Source: Candidatus Gastranaerophilales bacterium (lineage in GTDB: Bacteria > Cyanobacteriota > Vampirovibrionia > Gastranaerophilales > Gastranaerophilaceae). Taken from it: 64,000 nt of DNA. Shown one piece after another: positions 23,606-32,144 of the stretch; position 1 is the stretch's first letter; each line of letters starts with the position of its first letter. The translations under genes were made by a program, and so were the position numbers. Location of the stretch: positions 124,001 through 188,000 of the forward strand of contig CALUUK010000001.1 in assembly GCA_944323955.1 (NCBI GenBank). The letters run 5' to 3'. Below the pieces are notes generated by a model. It was not told where the DNA came from and made no database searches. It saw only the letters and a list, made by a program, of their open reading frames with translations.

Positions 23606-25240
23606 TTAATCCGGCATATGTTTATCAATATATCTATTGATATATTCCGGTCTTCGTTCAAAAAAGATTCTTATGCCTCTTATCTCTTCATTGATGAATT
23701 GGCGGGATTTATTTTCCTGAAAACGGTCTTTACTTTTTATAATTGGTTCTTGCATCAGGACAAGCCATTTATCAATAAGTTTATTCATTTTTTTTGGCGT
23801 ATATACCTTTGTTTCTAAATAGTAAATACGTTGTTTGAATTTTTCTCTGAAAGTTTTATTCCTAATAAGTGATTTAAATATCGGACTGAGTTTTATTGCT
23901 CTTTCAATAGTGTCATTATAGTATGCATATAATGTTGCATGTGAGTTCACATCAAAAAGCATCCAACGCCATTTCATATCTGCATATTTATTATTTTTGT
24001 CTTTATATTTTGTTCTCCACATTATATTGTTGTTATCAGGCCAATCAGAATTTGCAATGTAAATCTCTGTTGCAAAATAATTAATAAAACTTTCCATATC
24101 AATTATTTCACAAGCTCTTTTATAATTTTTCTCATCGGACATATCAGTTTGCGTAAAAAAGGTTGAGAGGTTGCTCATTTTCGCACCTAAAAAATCCCAT
24201 ATTTCATATATATATGACGGATAATTCGGCTTTTCCTGAATTAATATATTTTGTTTTTGAATGTTGTAAACAGTACTGATATATTGTTCATTATAATTTT
24301 CGGTAATATAGTATACTCCCCAGTATTCCCCGTTTAAGAATACACAGCAGGGTATCATTTTCATTGTTGCAACATTCTTGATTGTTTTTGATTCCACTGT
24401 TTGTATAAGAAATTCCCGCAGTTTTGTTTTGATATCATCTCCTCCGTTGAACAGAACAAAATTATGAATTTTGGTGTTTTTTCTCAGGATATTTTTATTA
24501 AAATAATTTGAATTTGCATATTCCTTTCTTGCAAATAAAGACATACTTTTTTGTATCCATAATCTGCTTTTTTTCCCTTTTATTCTTATACCTGCTTTTT
24601 GAGATAATAAAATTTTTCTGTGATTTTGATCAAAAATATCTATTATTGCTTGTCTTTCCCAGCTTCTTCCCATTGCGCAAAAGTTTATTCTGGAGACAGG
24701 ATCTTCCCAACAGTCTTCTTCTTTTGGATTTTCTTTTTTGCCAAGAATTAAAAGCCCGTTTTCTTCTCCGATAATATCTTCGGGATTCATAATGACCGAA
24801 ACAATCGGGAGATTTTTATATCCCTTTTTGTTTTTAAAACCTACAAAGAAAATCCTATAATCTTGTTTTATTAAATTATTATTTTCATCAAAGACACAAA
24901 CTCGTAAAATAGTTGCTTTGTCAACAGGGGATTTGGGAGTATTTTTATTATTAAATGTCATATCGGAACGTGCAGAAAATACATTTGGATTTGAAGATGC
25001 ATCTTTAATAAGAATGGGTTTTGAATAAGTCAGAGAATTAACGGTAGGCTCTGACGAATCAAGCGTATAGAATATTTTTGTGTTTTTTGGTGATTTTATT
25101 GAAAAATAAAATTCGTTATCATAAAATCCTGATTTATGCGAAAAATGAATTTGTTTTGTAGAATAAGCGAATATAAAACAAACAAAGAACATTATACTAA
25201 AAATTATATATAATATTCTTTGTTTTGCTTTTGTGTCCAT
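23606..25240 (-). CDS. CotH-family protein, paralogue 1
   Basis: This 544-residue protein has an N-terminal membrane helix (IFSIMFFVCFIFAYS), then a chitobiase C-terminal-like beta domain (HKSGFYDNEFYFSIK, IFYTLDSSEPTVNS), then a CotH kinase-like domain (residues 200-530) with GIRIKGKKSRLWIQKSMSLF, CVFLNGEYWGVYYITENYNE and KWRWMLFDVNS. CotH proteins phosphorylate spore-coat proteins in Bacillus, and relatives are widespread. The usual DLD triplet here reads DVN. It probably faces outside, held by its N-terminal anchor. The DUF4956 gene begins 4 bases upstream, so they form one operon. Confidence 0.85.
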   Translation of the reverse strand: MDTKAKQRILYIIFSIMFFVCFIFAYSTKQIHFSHKSGFYDNEFYFSIKSPKNTKIFYTLDSSEPTVNSLTYSKPILIKDASSNPNVFSARSDMTFNNKNTPKSPVDKATILRVCVFDENNNLIKQDYRIFFVGFKNKKGYKNLPIVSVIMNPEDIIGEENGLLILGKKENPKEEDCWEDPVSRINFCAMGRSWERQAIIDIFDQNHRKILLSQKAGIRIKGKKSRLWIQKSMSLFARKEYANSNYFNKNILRKNTKIHNFVLFNGGDDIKTKLREFLIQTVESKTIKNVATMKMIPCCVFLNGEYWGVYYITENYNEQYISTVYNIQKQNILIQEKPNYPSYIYEIWDFLGAKMSNLSTFFTQTDMSDEKNYKRACEIIDMESFINYFATEIYIANSDWPDNNNIMWRTKYKDKNNKYADMKWRWMLFDVNSHATLYAYYNDTIERAIKLSPIFKSLIRNKTFREKFKQRIYYLETKVYTPKKMNKLIDKWLVLMQEPIIKSKDRFQENKSRQFINEEIRGIRIFFERRPEYINRYIDKHMPD

Positions 25241-25244
25241 ATGA

Positions 25245-25922
25245 TTATACTATTTCTCCGTCATGAGTCATTAAAGATACATTATATATGGTTTCATTTT
25301 CTGTAATCTTTTTTAAAAACTCTTGTTCTTTGTCTTTTTTTATTTTTATCTCAACTATAAAGTCAACACTTTCTTTGTTGTAGTTTCTGGAACGAATTGA
25401 GTAACTTTCTGTATATTGTTTTAATAATTCAATAATGCCGTCTTCATTAATTGCATTATTTGCATTAACTACCAATAATAAAGAATTATGGATGTTTGGC
25501 ACAAAATGCAAAGATAATAAAATAATTGTTATCATAATGGAGCCCATAATTGCAACTTCATATAAATTTGCTCCGCATATTATTCCAATTGCTATTGCCC
25601 AAAATATAAATACTAAATCTATGGGTTCTTTTACCGGCGTTCTGAATCTTACAATCGAAAGAGCACCGACCATACCCAGAGAAATAACAATACTTTGTTT
25701 TATTGCCAGAATTATTATTGATGTTATTATTGCAACAGCAACAAGAGAAATTGCAAAACTTTTGGAATAAAATGTTTTTTTGCAAACTAAACGATAAATA
25801 AAGAAAATATAAATTCCTAATATTGTTGCAACTAACAGCATTGACATAATATCAGGAAATGTTACCTGTGTTGATGACAATTGATCTGAAAAAGATTCTT
25901 GTAATAAATTTTCTAAACTCAT
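25245..25922 (-). CDS. DUF4956 membrane protein
   Basis: This 225-residue protein has four hydrophobic helices (MLLVATILGIYIFFIYRLV, AISLVAVAIITSIIILAI, GMVGALSIVRFRTPVKEP and the AIGIICGANLYEVAIMG region) and a cytoplasmic C-terminal ferredoxin-like domain. SLGMVGALSIVRFRTPVKEP is the conserved DUF4956 core. Genes of this family usually lie next to VTC-domain and CotH genes, as here, so the three may form one membrane system. The biochemical role is not known. Confidence 0.87.
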   Translation of the reverse strand: MSLENLLQESFSDQLSSTQVTFPDIMSMLLVATILGIYIFFIYRLVCKKTFYSKSFAISLVAVAIITSIIILAIKQSIVISLGMVGALSIVRFRTPVKEPIDLVFIFWAIAIGIICGANLYEVAIMGSIMITIILLSLHFVPNIHNSLLLVVNANNAINEDGIIELLKQYTESYSIRSRNYNKESVDFIVEIKIKKDKEQEFLKKITENETIYNVSLMTHDGEIV

Positions 25923-25940
25923 TTTTTCCCCTTTTTATGT

Positions 25941-26642
25941 TTATATCATGGCTTTTCTGCAATTATAGTATTTTGAATAATTTATTCTTTTTAAATCATA
26001 CATGTTTATTATCTCACACAAATAATCCGGTATTATTTGTGAATATTTTATTTCCAAAATACTTTTACCGTTATTTAAAACGGGTTTTGTAGGACATTGA
26101 TTATTATAAAATAAATTTGTATTTGCAGATGCCTTTATGTTTGAATCTATTGTAATCCTAATGTTGTAAGATGGCAAATTATAGGCTTTTCTTTCGTAAT
26201 CAACAATAACCTTAGGAGAGAAGATGTTATTTCTGAATTTTGCATATATTGCATAAAGAAGTTCTTTTTCATTTTTAATGTCATTAAAACTATAATTGCC
26301 TGTAATAAGTTTATCTGCATTAATTTTGGAAATTATGAACCTGTTTTTTTCAGAAATTGCAAATTCTTTTCTCTTCCATTCCAGAAAGATATTTTCAGTG
26401 GTTAAATTATATATTCTTAACCTGAATTTTTCTCTGTGAGGTAATCCTTCTCTGCTGTCGTAAAAACAACTGTTATATATGTCATCAAAATACAAACTTC
26501 TTACAGAATAACAGTTATTATTCCTGCAGTGAGTATCAGGAGTACAAAATTTCTTTAATTTTTCTTCAATCTGCAGTGCCTGTTTGCTGTCAATTAAGTA
26601 TTTCTTTTCTGTTCTGATATTTTTTTTGTTTGTTCCTTGCAT
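25941..26642 (-). CDS. VTC-domain protein (polyphosphate polymerase-like fold)
   Basis: This 233-residue protein has the VTC/triphosphate tunnel fold. The N terminus has RTEKKYLID, with the ExK motif, followed by YSVRSLYFDD, KFRLRIYN, LEWKRKE and a basic residue on each strand, as in the tunnel of VTC4, which makes polyphosphate. The terminal KRINYSKYYNC also fits the family. In bacterial CotH/DUF4956 clusters the substrate is unproven. Its start overlaps the end of the next gene upstream by one base, so it belongs to the CotH operon. Confidence 0.85.
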   Translation of the reverse strand: MQGTNKKNIRTEKKYLIDSKQALQIEEKLKKFCTPDTHCRNNNCYSVRSLYFDDIYNSCFYDSREGLPHREKFRLRIYNLTTENIFLEWKRKEFAISEKNRFIISKINADKLITGNYSFNDIKNEKELLYAIYAKFRNNIFSPKVIVDYERKAYNLPSYNIRITIDSNIKASANTNLFYNNQCPTKPVLNNGKSILEIKYSQIIPDYLCEIINMYDLKRINYSKYYNCRKAMI

Positions 26643-28243
26643 TATTCTTTTCCCAAATGTTTATCAATATATAAATTTATGTATTGAGGTCTGAGCTCGA
26701 AAAATTTGCGAATATTATTTATTTCTTTATCGAAAATGAAATTGGCGTTTTCATGTAAAAATCTTTCATTGCTTTTAAAAACAGGATCTTTCATAATACT
26801 GAGCCAATCATCAATAAGGAGATTCATATTTTCGGGTGTATATACCTGAGATTCGAGAAAACGAATGCGTTGAATAAATTTTTCTTTAAAAGATTTATTT
26901 TTAATAAGCGCATTAAAAATCGGACAAGTCTCGATGGCATTTTTTATAGAATCATAATCATATGCAGATAATGCATTATTAGAAGTTAAATCAGACAAAA
27001 CAAATCTCCACTTTTTATCTGCATATTTATTTGTCTCATCTTTATATATTGTTCTCCATCTTTCATTAAGATGCTCTGCCCAGTCAGAGTTTGCAATATA
27101 TATTTGCATAGCACAGTAATCTACAAAACTTTCAATGTCAACCGTCTCTGCTATTTTTTCATATTCCAAATTATCTGTCAAATTTATGTTTTCAACAATC
27201 TGATAATCTCTTAATCCTTCGGCTTTTATTATATTCATTATATCAAGATTGTAGTGTGTTTTTATATAATATTCATCATAATTTTCCGAAAGATAATAAA
27301 CTCCCCAGTATTCTCCGTTCAAAAAAACAGAACAGGGAATCATTTTCAGAGTCGAAAAATGTGAATTTATTTTAGATTCCGTTGTTTGAACAATATAATC
27401 TTTTATTTTTGTGTATAAATCTTTTCCTCCGCTAAAAAGAGTGAAACTATATAATTTTAAATCTTTATTGAAAACATTTTTGCCGAAATGAGTTGCAGCA
27501 GTATATTCTTCTTGGGCATATAAAGACATACTTTTTTGAATTAATTCTCTGTTTTGAGAACCTTTAATTTTAATTCCGGTCTTATGTGAAAATATTATTT
27601 CTTTGTTTTGCTCATTAAATATATCAACAATGGCATTTCTTTCCATGTTTTTGTCATCTTTACAAAAATTTATTGAATATTCTCTTTTGGGGAAACAAGA
27701 AGTAATATCGGATTGTTTCTTATTTCCCAGAACAAAAATACCGTGTTTACCGTCAATAATGTCGTCGGGGTTCATAATAACAGAAACAACGGGTAGATTT
27801 TTATAGCCGTTTTTTTTGTTAAAACCAACAAAGAAAACTCTGTAGTCTTGATTTAAAAGGTTGTTATTTTGGTCAAAGAGGGCAGCACGAACAATTACAG
27901 CTTTGTCGACAGGAGAGTTTGGGATTTTCTGGACTTTATTGTCAAAATAATGCTGAAAAGTCATGTCAGAGCGGGCGGAAAGTACATTTGGATTTGAAGA
28001 TGCATCTTTAATGAGGATTGGTTTTGAATAAGGGATTGAATTAACAGTTGGAACAGAAGAGTCAAGCGTGTAAAATATTTTATAGTTTTTTCCTGTTTTA
28101 ATCTTAAGAAAAAACTGATTATCGTAAAAACCTGATTTATGGGAGAAATAAAAGTCTTCTGTTTGTGAGCGTTGCTGCAATATAAGAAGAAATATTAAGC
28201 TGAAAACTATAAAAAATATTATGATATTTATTGTACGCATCAA
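26642..28243 (-). CDS. CotH-family protein, paralogue 2
   Basis: This 533-residue protein has the same architecture as paralogue 1: anchor helix (IIIFFIVFSLIFLLIL), beta domain (FYFSHKSGFYDNQFFLK) and CotH domain (KGSQNRELIQKSMSLYAQ, SVFLNGEYWGVYYLSENYDE). Its motif region reads KWRFVLSDLTS, further from the DLD consensus than in the other three. It lacks a stretch of roughly 30 residues in the middle that paralogues 1 and 4 have. Three stretches of its DNA are identical to paralogue 4, indicating recent conversion or duplication. It is followed directly by the VTC gene. Confidence 0.83.
   Translation of the reverse strand: MMRTINIIIFFIVFSLIFLLILQQRSQTEDFYFSHKSGFYDNQFFLKIKTGKNYKIFYTLDSSVPTVNSIPYSKPILIKDASSNPNVLSARSDMTFQHYFDNKVQKIPNSPVDKAVIVRAALFDQNNNLLNQDYRVFFVGFNKKNGYKNLPVVSVIMNPDDIIDGKHGIFVLGNKKQSDITSCFPKREYSINFCKDDKNMERNAIVDIFNEQNKEIIFSHKTGIKIKGSQNRELIQKSMSLYAQEEYTAATHFGKNVFNKDLKLYSFTLFSGGKDLYTKIKDYIVQTTESKINSHFSTLKMIPCSVFLNGEYWGVYYLSENYDEYYIKTHYNLDIMNIIKAEGLRDYQIVENINLTDNLEYEKIAETVDIESFVDYCAMQIYIANSDWAEHLNERWRTIYKDETNKYADKKWRFVLSDLTSNNALSAYDYDSIKNAIETCPIFNALIKNKSFKEKFIQRIRFLESQVYTPENMNLLIDDWLSIMKDPVFKSNERFLHENANFIFDKEINNIRKFFELRPQYINLYIDKHLGKE
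26651..28132. repeat. Blocks identical to paralogue 4 (first copy)
   Basis: Three blocks match the second copy base for base by eye: 26651-26932 (282 bp) with 29892-30173, 27281-27411 (131 bp) with 30609-30739, and 27745-28132 (388 bp) with 31073-31460. The DNA between the blocks differs widely. The contrast points to gene conversion or selection on variable middle segments. Confidence 0.88.
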
Positions 28244-28286
28244 TTCAATTCTATCATAAAATATACTGTTTGAAATTATGCCGAAT

Positions 28287-29867
28287 TTAATTTAACAGGT
28301 GTTTCTTATAATATTTATCTATATATTCGGGTCTTTTTTCAATAAAAATACGTATTTTTTCTATTTCTTCCTCAAATATATATTGCTTATTTTCTCCCAA
28401 AAATCGGTTATTACTCTTCTTGAGAGGTTCATTCATAAGTATATACCATTCATCTATAAACTTGTTTACGTTTTCGATTGTGTAAACTTGTGTTTGTAAG
28501 TATATAAGTCTTTGTTTAAATTTTTCTTTAAAAGTTTTATTTTTAATAAGAGACTTGAAAATAGGACTGAATTTTATTGCATTTTTAAAAGAGTCATAAT
28601 TATAAGCTGTTAGTGTATCGTCGGCATTTACATCAAAAAGCATCCAGCGCCATTTTGTATCGGCATATTTTTTGTATTTATTAGAAGATTTTGTTCTCCA
28701 CATTGTGCAGTTATTATCGGGCCAATCAGAGTTTGCAATGTAAATCTCGGTCGCAAAATAATCAATAAAACTTTCAATATCAATTAACCTGCAGGCTTGC
28801 TTATAATTTTCGTCTTTTGACATATCGGTGTTTTCAAAAAAATCCGTAAGAATAGTTTTGTCTTTCATCAATATATTGGATTTTTTAATATTGTATATCG
28901 TATGAATATAATGTTTGTTGTAATTTTCGGAAAGATAGTATAATCCCCAATACTCTCCGTTTAAAAAAACAACACACGGAATCATTCTTAAAGTTGCAAA
29001 TTTTGAATTCGTTTTTTCTTCAAATGTTTGAATAAGATAATCTTTAATTTTTGTATGAATTTGGTCGCCGCCATTGAATAGTACAAGATTATACAGTTTT
29101 ATATTTTTTCTGAATATATTTTTTTCAAAATATGTTGTTTTTTTATTTTTTCCTTCGGGGCGAAACGACATACTCTTTTGATTCCATTTTCTGCTTATCC
29201 CTCCTTTAATTCTGATTCGTGCATTTTGAGATAAGATAGTATTTTTATGACCTTTATCGAAAATATCAATGATGGCTTTTCTTTCCCAGTAATCGCCTCT
29301 TTGCCAAAAATTTATTTGTTTATTTGGCTCGGGAGGGCAGCAAAATGCATCTTTTTCTTTACCTAAAACAAAAATTCCTTTTTCTTCATCCAAAATATCA
29401 TTAGGATTCATAATTACTGATACTATATGTAAATTATCATATCCTTTTTTATCTTTAAATCCAACGAAAAAGATTTTATGGTCTTCTTTTATTAAATTAT
29501 TATTTTTATCGTATTTCGCAACTCTTATAATATTTGCTTTATCTACAAGTTCAGTTGGAATTTTGATAGTATTTTTGTCATATAATGACTGAAAAGACAT
29601 ATCTTTTCTTGCTGAATAAAAATTCGGATTTTTTGAGACATCTTTGATTAAAATTGGTTCTGTATAAGGAATAGAGTTTATTGTCGGTTCAGATGAATCA
29701 GTTGTGTAAAATATTTTTGAATTTTTATCGGTTTTAATTGAAAGATAAAACTCGTTATCATAAAATCCTGATTTATGTGAGAAACTGATTTTCGAGGACG
29801 CAAGATATATTTGTATAATTAATAATATTATCAAGATTGAAGACAACAAAAGTATTTTTATTTTCAT
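28287..29867 (-). CDS. CotH-family protein, paralogue 3
   Basis: This 526-residue protein has an N-terminal anchor (ILLLSSILIILLIIQIYL), the beta domain (ISFSHKSGFYDNEFYLSIK) and the CotH domain (RIRIKGGISRKWNQKSMSF, VVFLNGEYWGLYYLSENYNK, TKWRWMLFDVNADD). It is more divergent from paralogues 2 and 4 than they are from each other and does not share the identical blocks. A 43-bp gap separates it from paralogue 2, and 15 bp from paralogue 4, so all are likely in one operon. Confidence 0.83.
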   Translation of the reverse strand: MKIKILLLSSILIILLIIQIYLASSKISFSHKSGFYDNEFYLSIKTDKNSKIFYTTDSSEPTINSIPYTEPILIKDVSKNPNFYSARKDMSFQSLYDKNTIKIPTELVDKANIIRVAKYDKNNNLIKEDHKIFFVGFKDKKGYDNLHIVSVIMNPNDILDEEKGIFVLGKEKDAFCCPPEPNKQINFWQRGDYWERKAIIDIFDKGHKNTILSQNARIRIKGGISRKWNQKSMSFRPEGKNKKTTYFEKNIFRKNIKLYNLVLFNGGDQIHTKIKDYLIQTFEEKTNSKFATLRMIPCVVFLNGEYWGLYYLSENYNKHYIHTIYNIKKSNILMKDKTILTDFFENTDMSKDENYKQACRLIDIESFIDYFATEIYIANSDWPDNNCTMWRTKSSNKYKKYADTKWRWMLFDVNADDTLTAYNYDSFKNAIKFSPIFKSLIKNKTFKEKFKQRLIYLQTQVYTIENVNKFIDEWYILMNEPLKKSNNRFLGENKQYIFEEEIEKIRIFIEKRPEYIDKYYKKHLLN

Positions 29868-29882
29868 ATATCAACTTTTCCT

Positions 29883-31568
29883 TTATTCCCGTCCCAAATG
29901 TTTATCAATATATAAATTTATGTATTGAGGTCTGAGCTCGAAAAATTTGCGAATATTATTTATTTCTTTATCGAAAATGAAATTGGCGTTTTCATGTAAA
30001 AATCTTTCATTGCTTTTAAAAACAGGATCTTTCATAATACTGAGCCAATCATCAATAAGGAGATTCATATTTTCGGGTGTATATACCTGAGATTCGAGAA
30101 AACGAATGCGTTGAATAAATTTTTCTTTAAAAGATTTATTTTTAATAAGCGCATTAAAAATCGGACAAGTCTCAATGGTTTTTCCTATAGAATCATATTT
30201 ATAGTCAATTAGTGCTTCCGGCGAGTTTACATCAAAAAGTATCCATCTCCATTTTGTATCTGCCATGTTATTGTTTTTGTCTTTATATGTTGTCTTCCAT
30301 CTTGCATTATTGTGTTTAGGCCAATCAGAATTTGCAATATATATTTCTGTTGCATAATAATCAATGAAACTATCTATATCAATTAGCTTACAGGCTTTTT
30401 GATAATTCTTGTCATTTGACATATCCAAATTGTTAAAAAACACATATATCGGAACCTCTGCACTAACATTCATTTGCTTGTCATAAAAAGCAAACAACTC
30501 ATATATTCCCGGCGGATAATCTTTTGTAATGGATGTATTGTTTTTTCTTGTAATTAACAATTCGTCTTTGTCTATGTTGTATTTTGTATGAAAGTATTGT
30601 ATGTTATGATTTTCCGAAAGATAATAAACTCCCCAGTATTCTCCGTTCAAAAAAACAGAACAGGGAATCATTTTCAGAGTCGAAAAATGTGAATTTATTT
30701 TAGATTCCGTTGTTTGAACAATATAATCTTTTATTTTTGCATGTATGTCATTTCCGCCGTTAAAAAGAATAATATTATGAAGTTTAATTTTGTTATCAAA
30801 TATATTTTTACTAAAATATGGAGAGTTATCGTATTGTTCTCTTGCATATAAAGACATACTTTTTTGAATTAATTCTCTGCTTTCTGCTCCTTTAATTTTA
30901 ATTCCTGCTTTATGTGAAAAATACAAAGTTCTGTTATTGCTGCTAAAAATATCAATTAATGCTTTTTTCTCCAAATTAGTACTTTTTTTACAAAAGTTTA
31001 TTGTTTCATCTGTATCCTGAGAACATGATTCTATTTTTTGTGATTTCTTATTTCCCAGAACAAAAATGCCGCGTTTACCGTCAATAATGTCGTCGGGGTT
31101 CATAATAACAGAAACAACGGGTAGATTTTTATAGCCGTTTTTTTTGTTAAAACCAACAAAGAAAACTCTGTAGTCTTGATTTAAAAGGTTGTTATTTTGG
31201 TCAAAGAGGGCAGCACGAACAATTACAGCTTTGTCGACAGGAGAGTTTGGGATTTTCTGGACTTTATTGTCAAAATAATGCTGAAAAGTCATGTCAGAGC
31301 GGGCGGAAAGTACATTTGGATTTGAAGATGCATCTTTAATGAGGATTGGTTTTGAATAAGGGATTGAATTAACAGTTGGAACAGAAGAGTCAAGCGTGTA
31401 AAATATTTTATAGTTTTTTCCTGTTTTAATCTTAAGAAAAAACTGATTATCGTAAAAACCCGATTTATGTGAGAAGTAAATTTGTTTGGAATTATAATAT
31501 GCCTGAAATAAAACAAGCAGTATTAAACTCAAAAAAATAACAAAAATCTTTAGCTTTGATGTTATCAT
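29883..31568 (-). CDS. CotH-family protein, paralogue 4
   Basis: This 561-residue protein is the first and longest of the array. The start at 31568 is preferred over 31643 because it gives an anchor helix (MITSKLKIFVIFLSL onward) the same distance from FSHKSGFYDN as in the paralogues, and avoids overlap with the small gene at 31627. The CotH part contains GIKIKGAESRELIQKSMSLY, SVFLNGEYWGVYYLSENHNI and TKWRWILFDVNSPEAL. A middle segment (ITKDYPPGIYELFAFYDKQM) is shared with paralogue 1 rather than paralogue 2. Both ends are identical in DNA to paralogue 2. Confidence 0.83.
   Translation of the reverse strand: MITSKLKIFVIFLSLILLVLFQAYYNSKQIYFSHKSGFYDNQFFLKIKTGKNYKIFYTLDSSVPTVNSIPYSKPILIKDASSNPNVLSARSDMTFQHYFDNKVQKIPNSPVDKAVIVRAALFDQNNNLLNQDYRVFFVGFNKKNGYKNLPVVSVIMNPDDIIDGKRGIFVLGNKKSQKIESCSQDTDETINFCKKSTNLEKKALIDIFSSNNRTLYFSHKAGIKIKGAESRELIQKSMSLYAREQYDNSPYFSKNIFDNKIKLHNIILFNGGNDIHAKIKDYIVQTTESKINSHFSTLKMIPCSVFLNGEYWGVYYLSENHNIQYFHTKYNIDKDELLITRKNNTSITKDYPPGIYELFAFYDKQMNVSAEVPIYVFFNNLDMSNDKNYQKACKLIDIDSFIDYYATEIYIANSDWPKHNNARWKTTYKDKNNNMADTKWRWILFDVNSPEALIDYKYDSIGKTIETCPIFNALIKNKSFKEKFIQRIRFLESQVYTPENMNLLIDDWLSIMKDPVFKSNERFLHENANFIFDKEINNIRKFFELRPQYINLYIDKHLGRE
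29892..31460. repeat. Blocks identical to paralogue 2 (second copy)
   Basis: This is the partner of 26651-28132. It holds the identical blocks at its start, middle and end, about 3.2-3.3 kb away in the same orientation. Recombination between the blocks would delete or duplicate the VTC-proximal paralogues. Confidence 0.88.
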
Positions 31569-31626
31569 ACAGTCTCTTTTCTTTAATTTTACCATAAACG
31601 AATTTTCAATGAGAACAGAGTATGAT

Positions 31627-31953
31627 TTAAGATTTTTGCTCAATTATTTTTTTTTGTAATCTGAATTTTGATATTAAAAGATAAATAATTCCGACAAAGC
31701 CGATTGTTTTTACAAAGGAAAAAAGACTTTGTTTTCTTTCAGAGCTTTTTTGTTTCTTATAGTTTTCTTTGTATATACTTTTTGCGAATTCATCATGCTG
31801 TTTTAAAGCCGAAGCAAGGGAGTACCTTGGATAAAATTCAGGCGCACGAATTTCGCCGATTGTTTCTCTCTTCCCGGTACTTTTATCAGAGAGCGTTTTT
31901 GCGGCAATAATGTTATTATTTAAAGGTATTTGGGAATTTAATAAATTAGACAT
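31627..31953 (-). CDS. Small hypothetical protein with C-terminal membrane helix
   Basis: This 108-residue protein has a polar N-terminal part (residues 1-78, rich in Lys, Ser and Asn) and a hydrophobic helix near the C terminus (VGIIYLLIS preceded by FVKTIGF), then a basic tail. It resembles a tail-anchored protein. It is the first gene of the CotH block, 58 bases before paralogue 4. I do not recognise a family. Confidence 0.55.
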   Translation of the reverse strand: MSNLLNSQIPLNNNIIAAKTLSDKSTGKRETIGEIRAPEFYPRYSLASALKQHDEFAKSIYKENYKKQKSSERKQSLFSFVKTIGFVGIIYLLISKFRLQKKIIEQKS

Positions 31954-32023
31954 ATTTTATCTTTACTGATTTTAATGTATAAATATGATTAGTTTTGTTA
32001 AAATAGGAAAATTGACTTAGTTT

Positions 32024-32055
32024 TTTTTACATTTTTTTACAAATTCGGATGTAAA
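32024..32055. promoter_or_regulatory. TTTACA-N8-TGTAAA inverted repeat, shared with the glt promoter
   Basis: TTTACA (32036-32041) and TGTAAA (32050-32055) are separated by 8 bp, about 90 bp before the GH13-like gene. The 19 bases TTTTTACATTTTTTTACAA (32024-32042) are identical to 17333-17351 in front of the glt operon. The shared arrangement suggests a common regulator. Partner promoter boxes are unclear. Confidence 0.5.
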
Positions 32056-32144
32056 TTTTTGTTAAAGGCATGTCTAAAACCAAGCAATAAATATCATTTA
32101 TAGGAATTAAAAGATTATGATTTCTGCGAAAAAAGGAGAAGACA

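Noticed and set aside
26651-31460. CRISPR array or transposon copies as cause of the repeats
   Set aside because: The repeats are long, lie within coding frames of paralogous genes, and lack repeat-spacer regularity, terminal inverted repeats and transposase.
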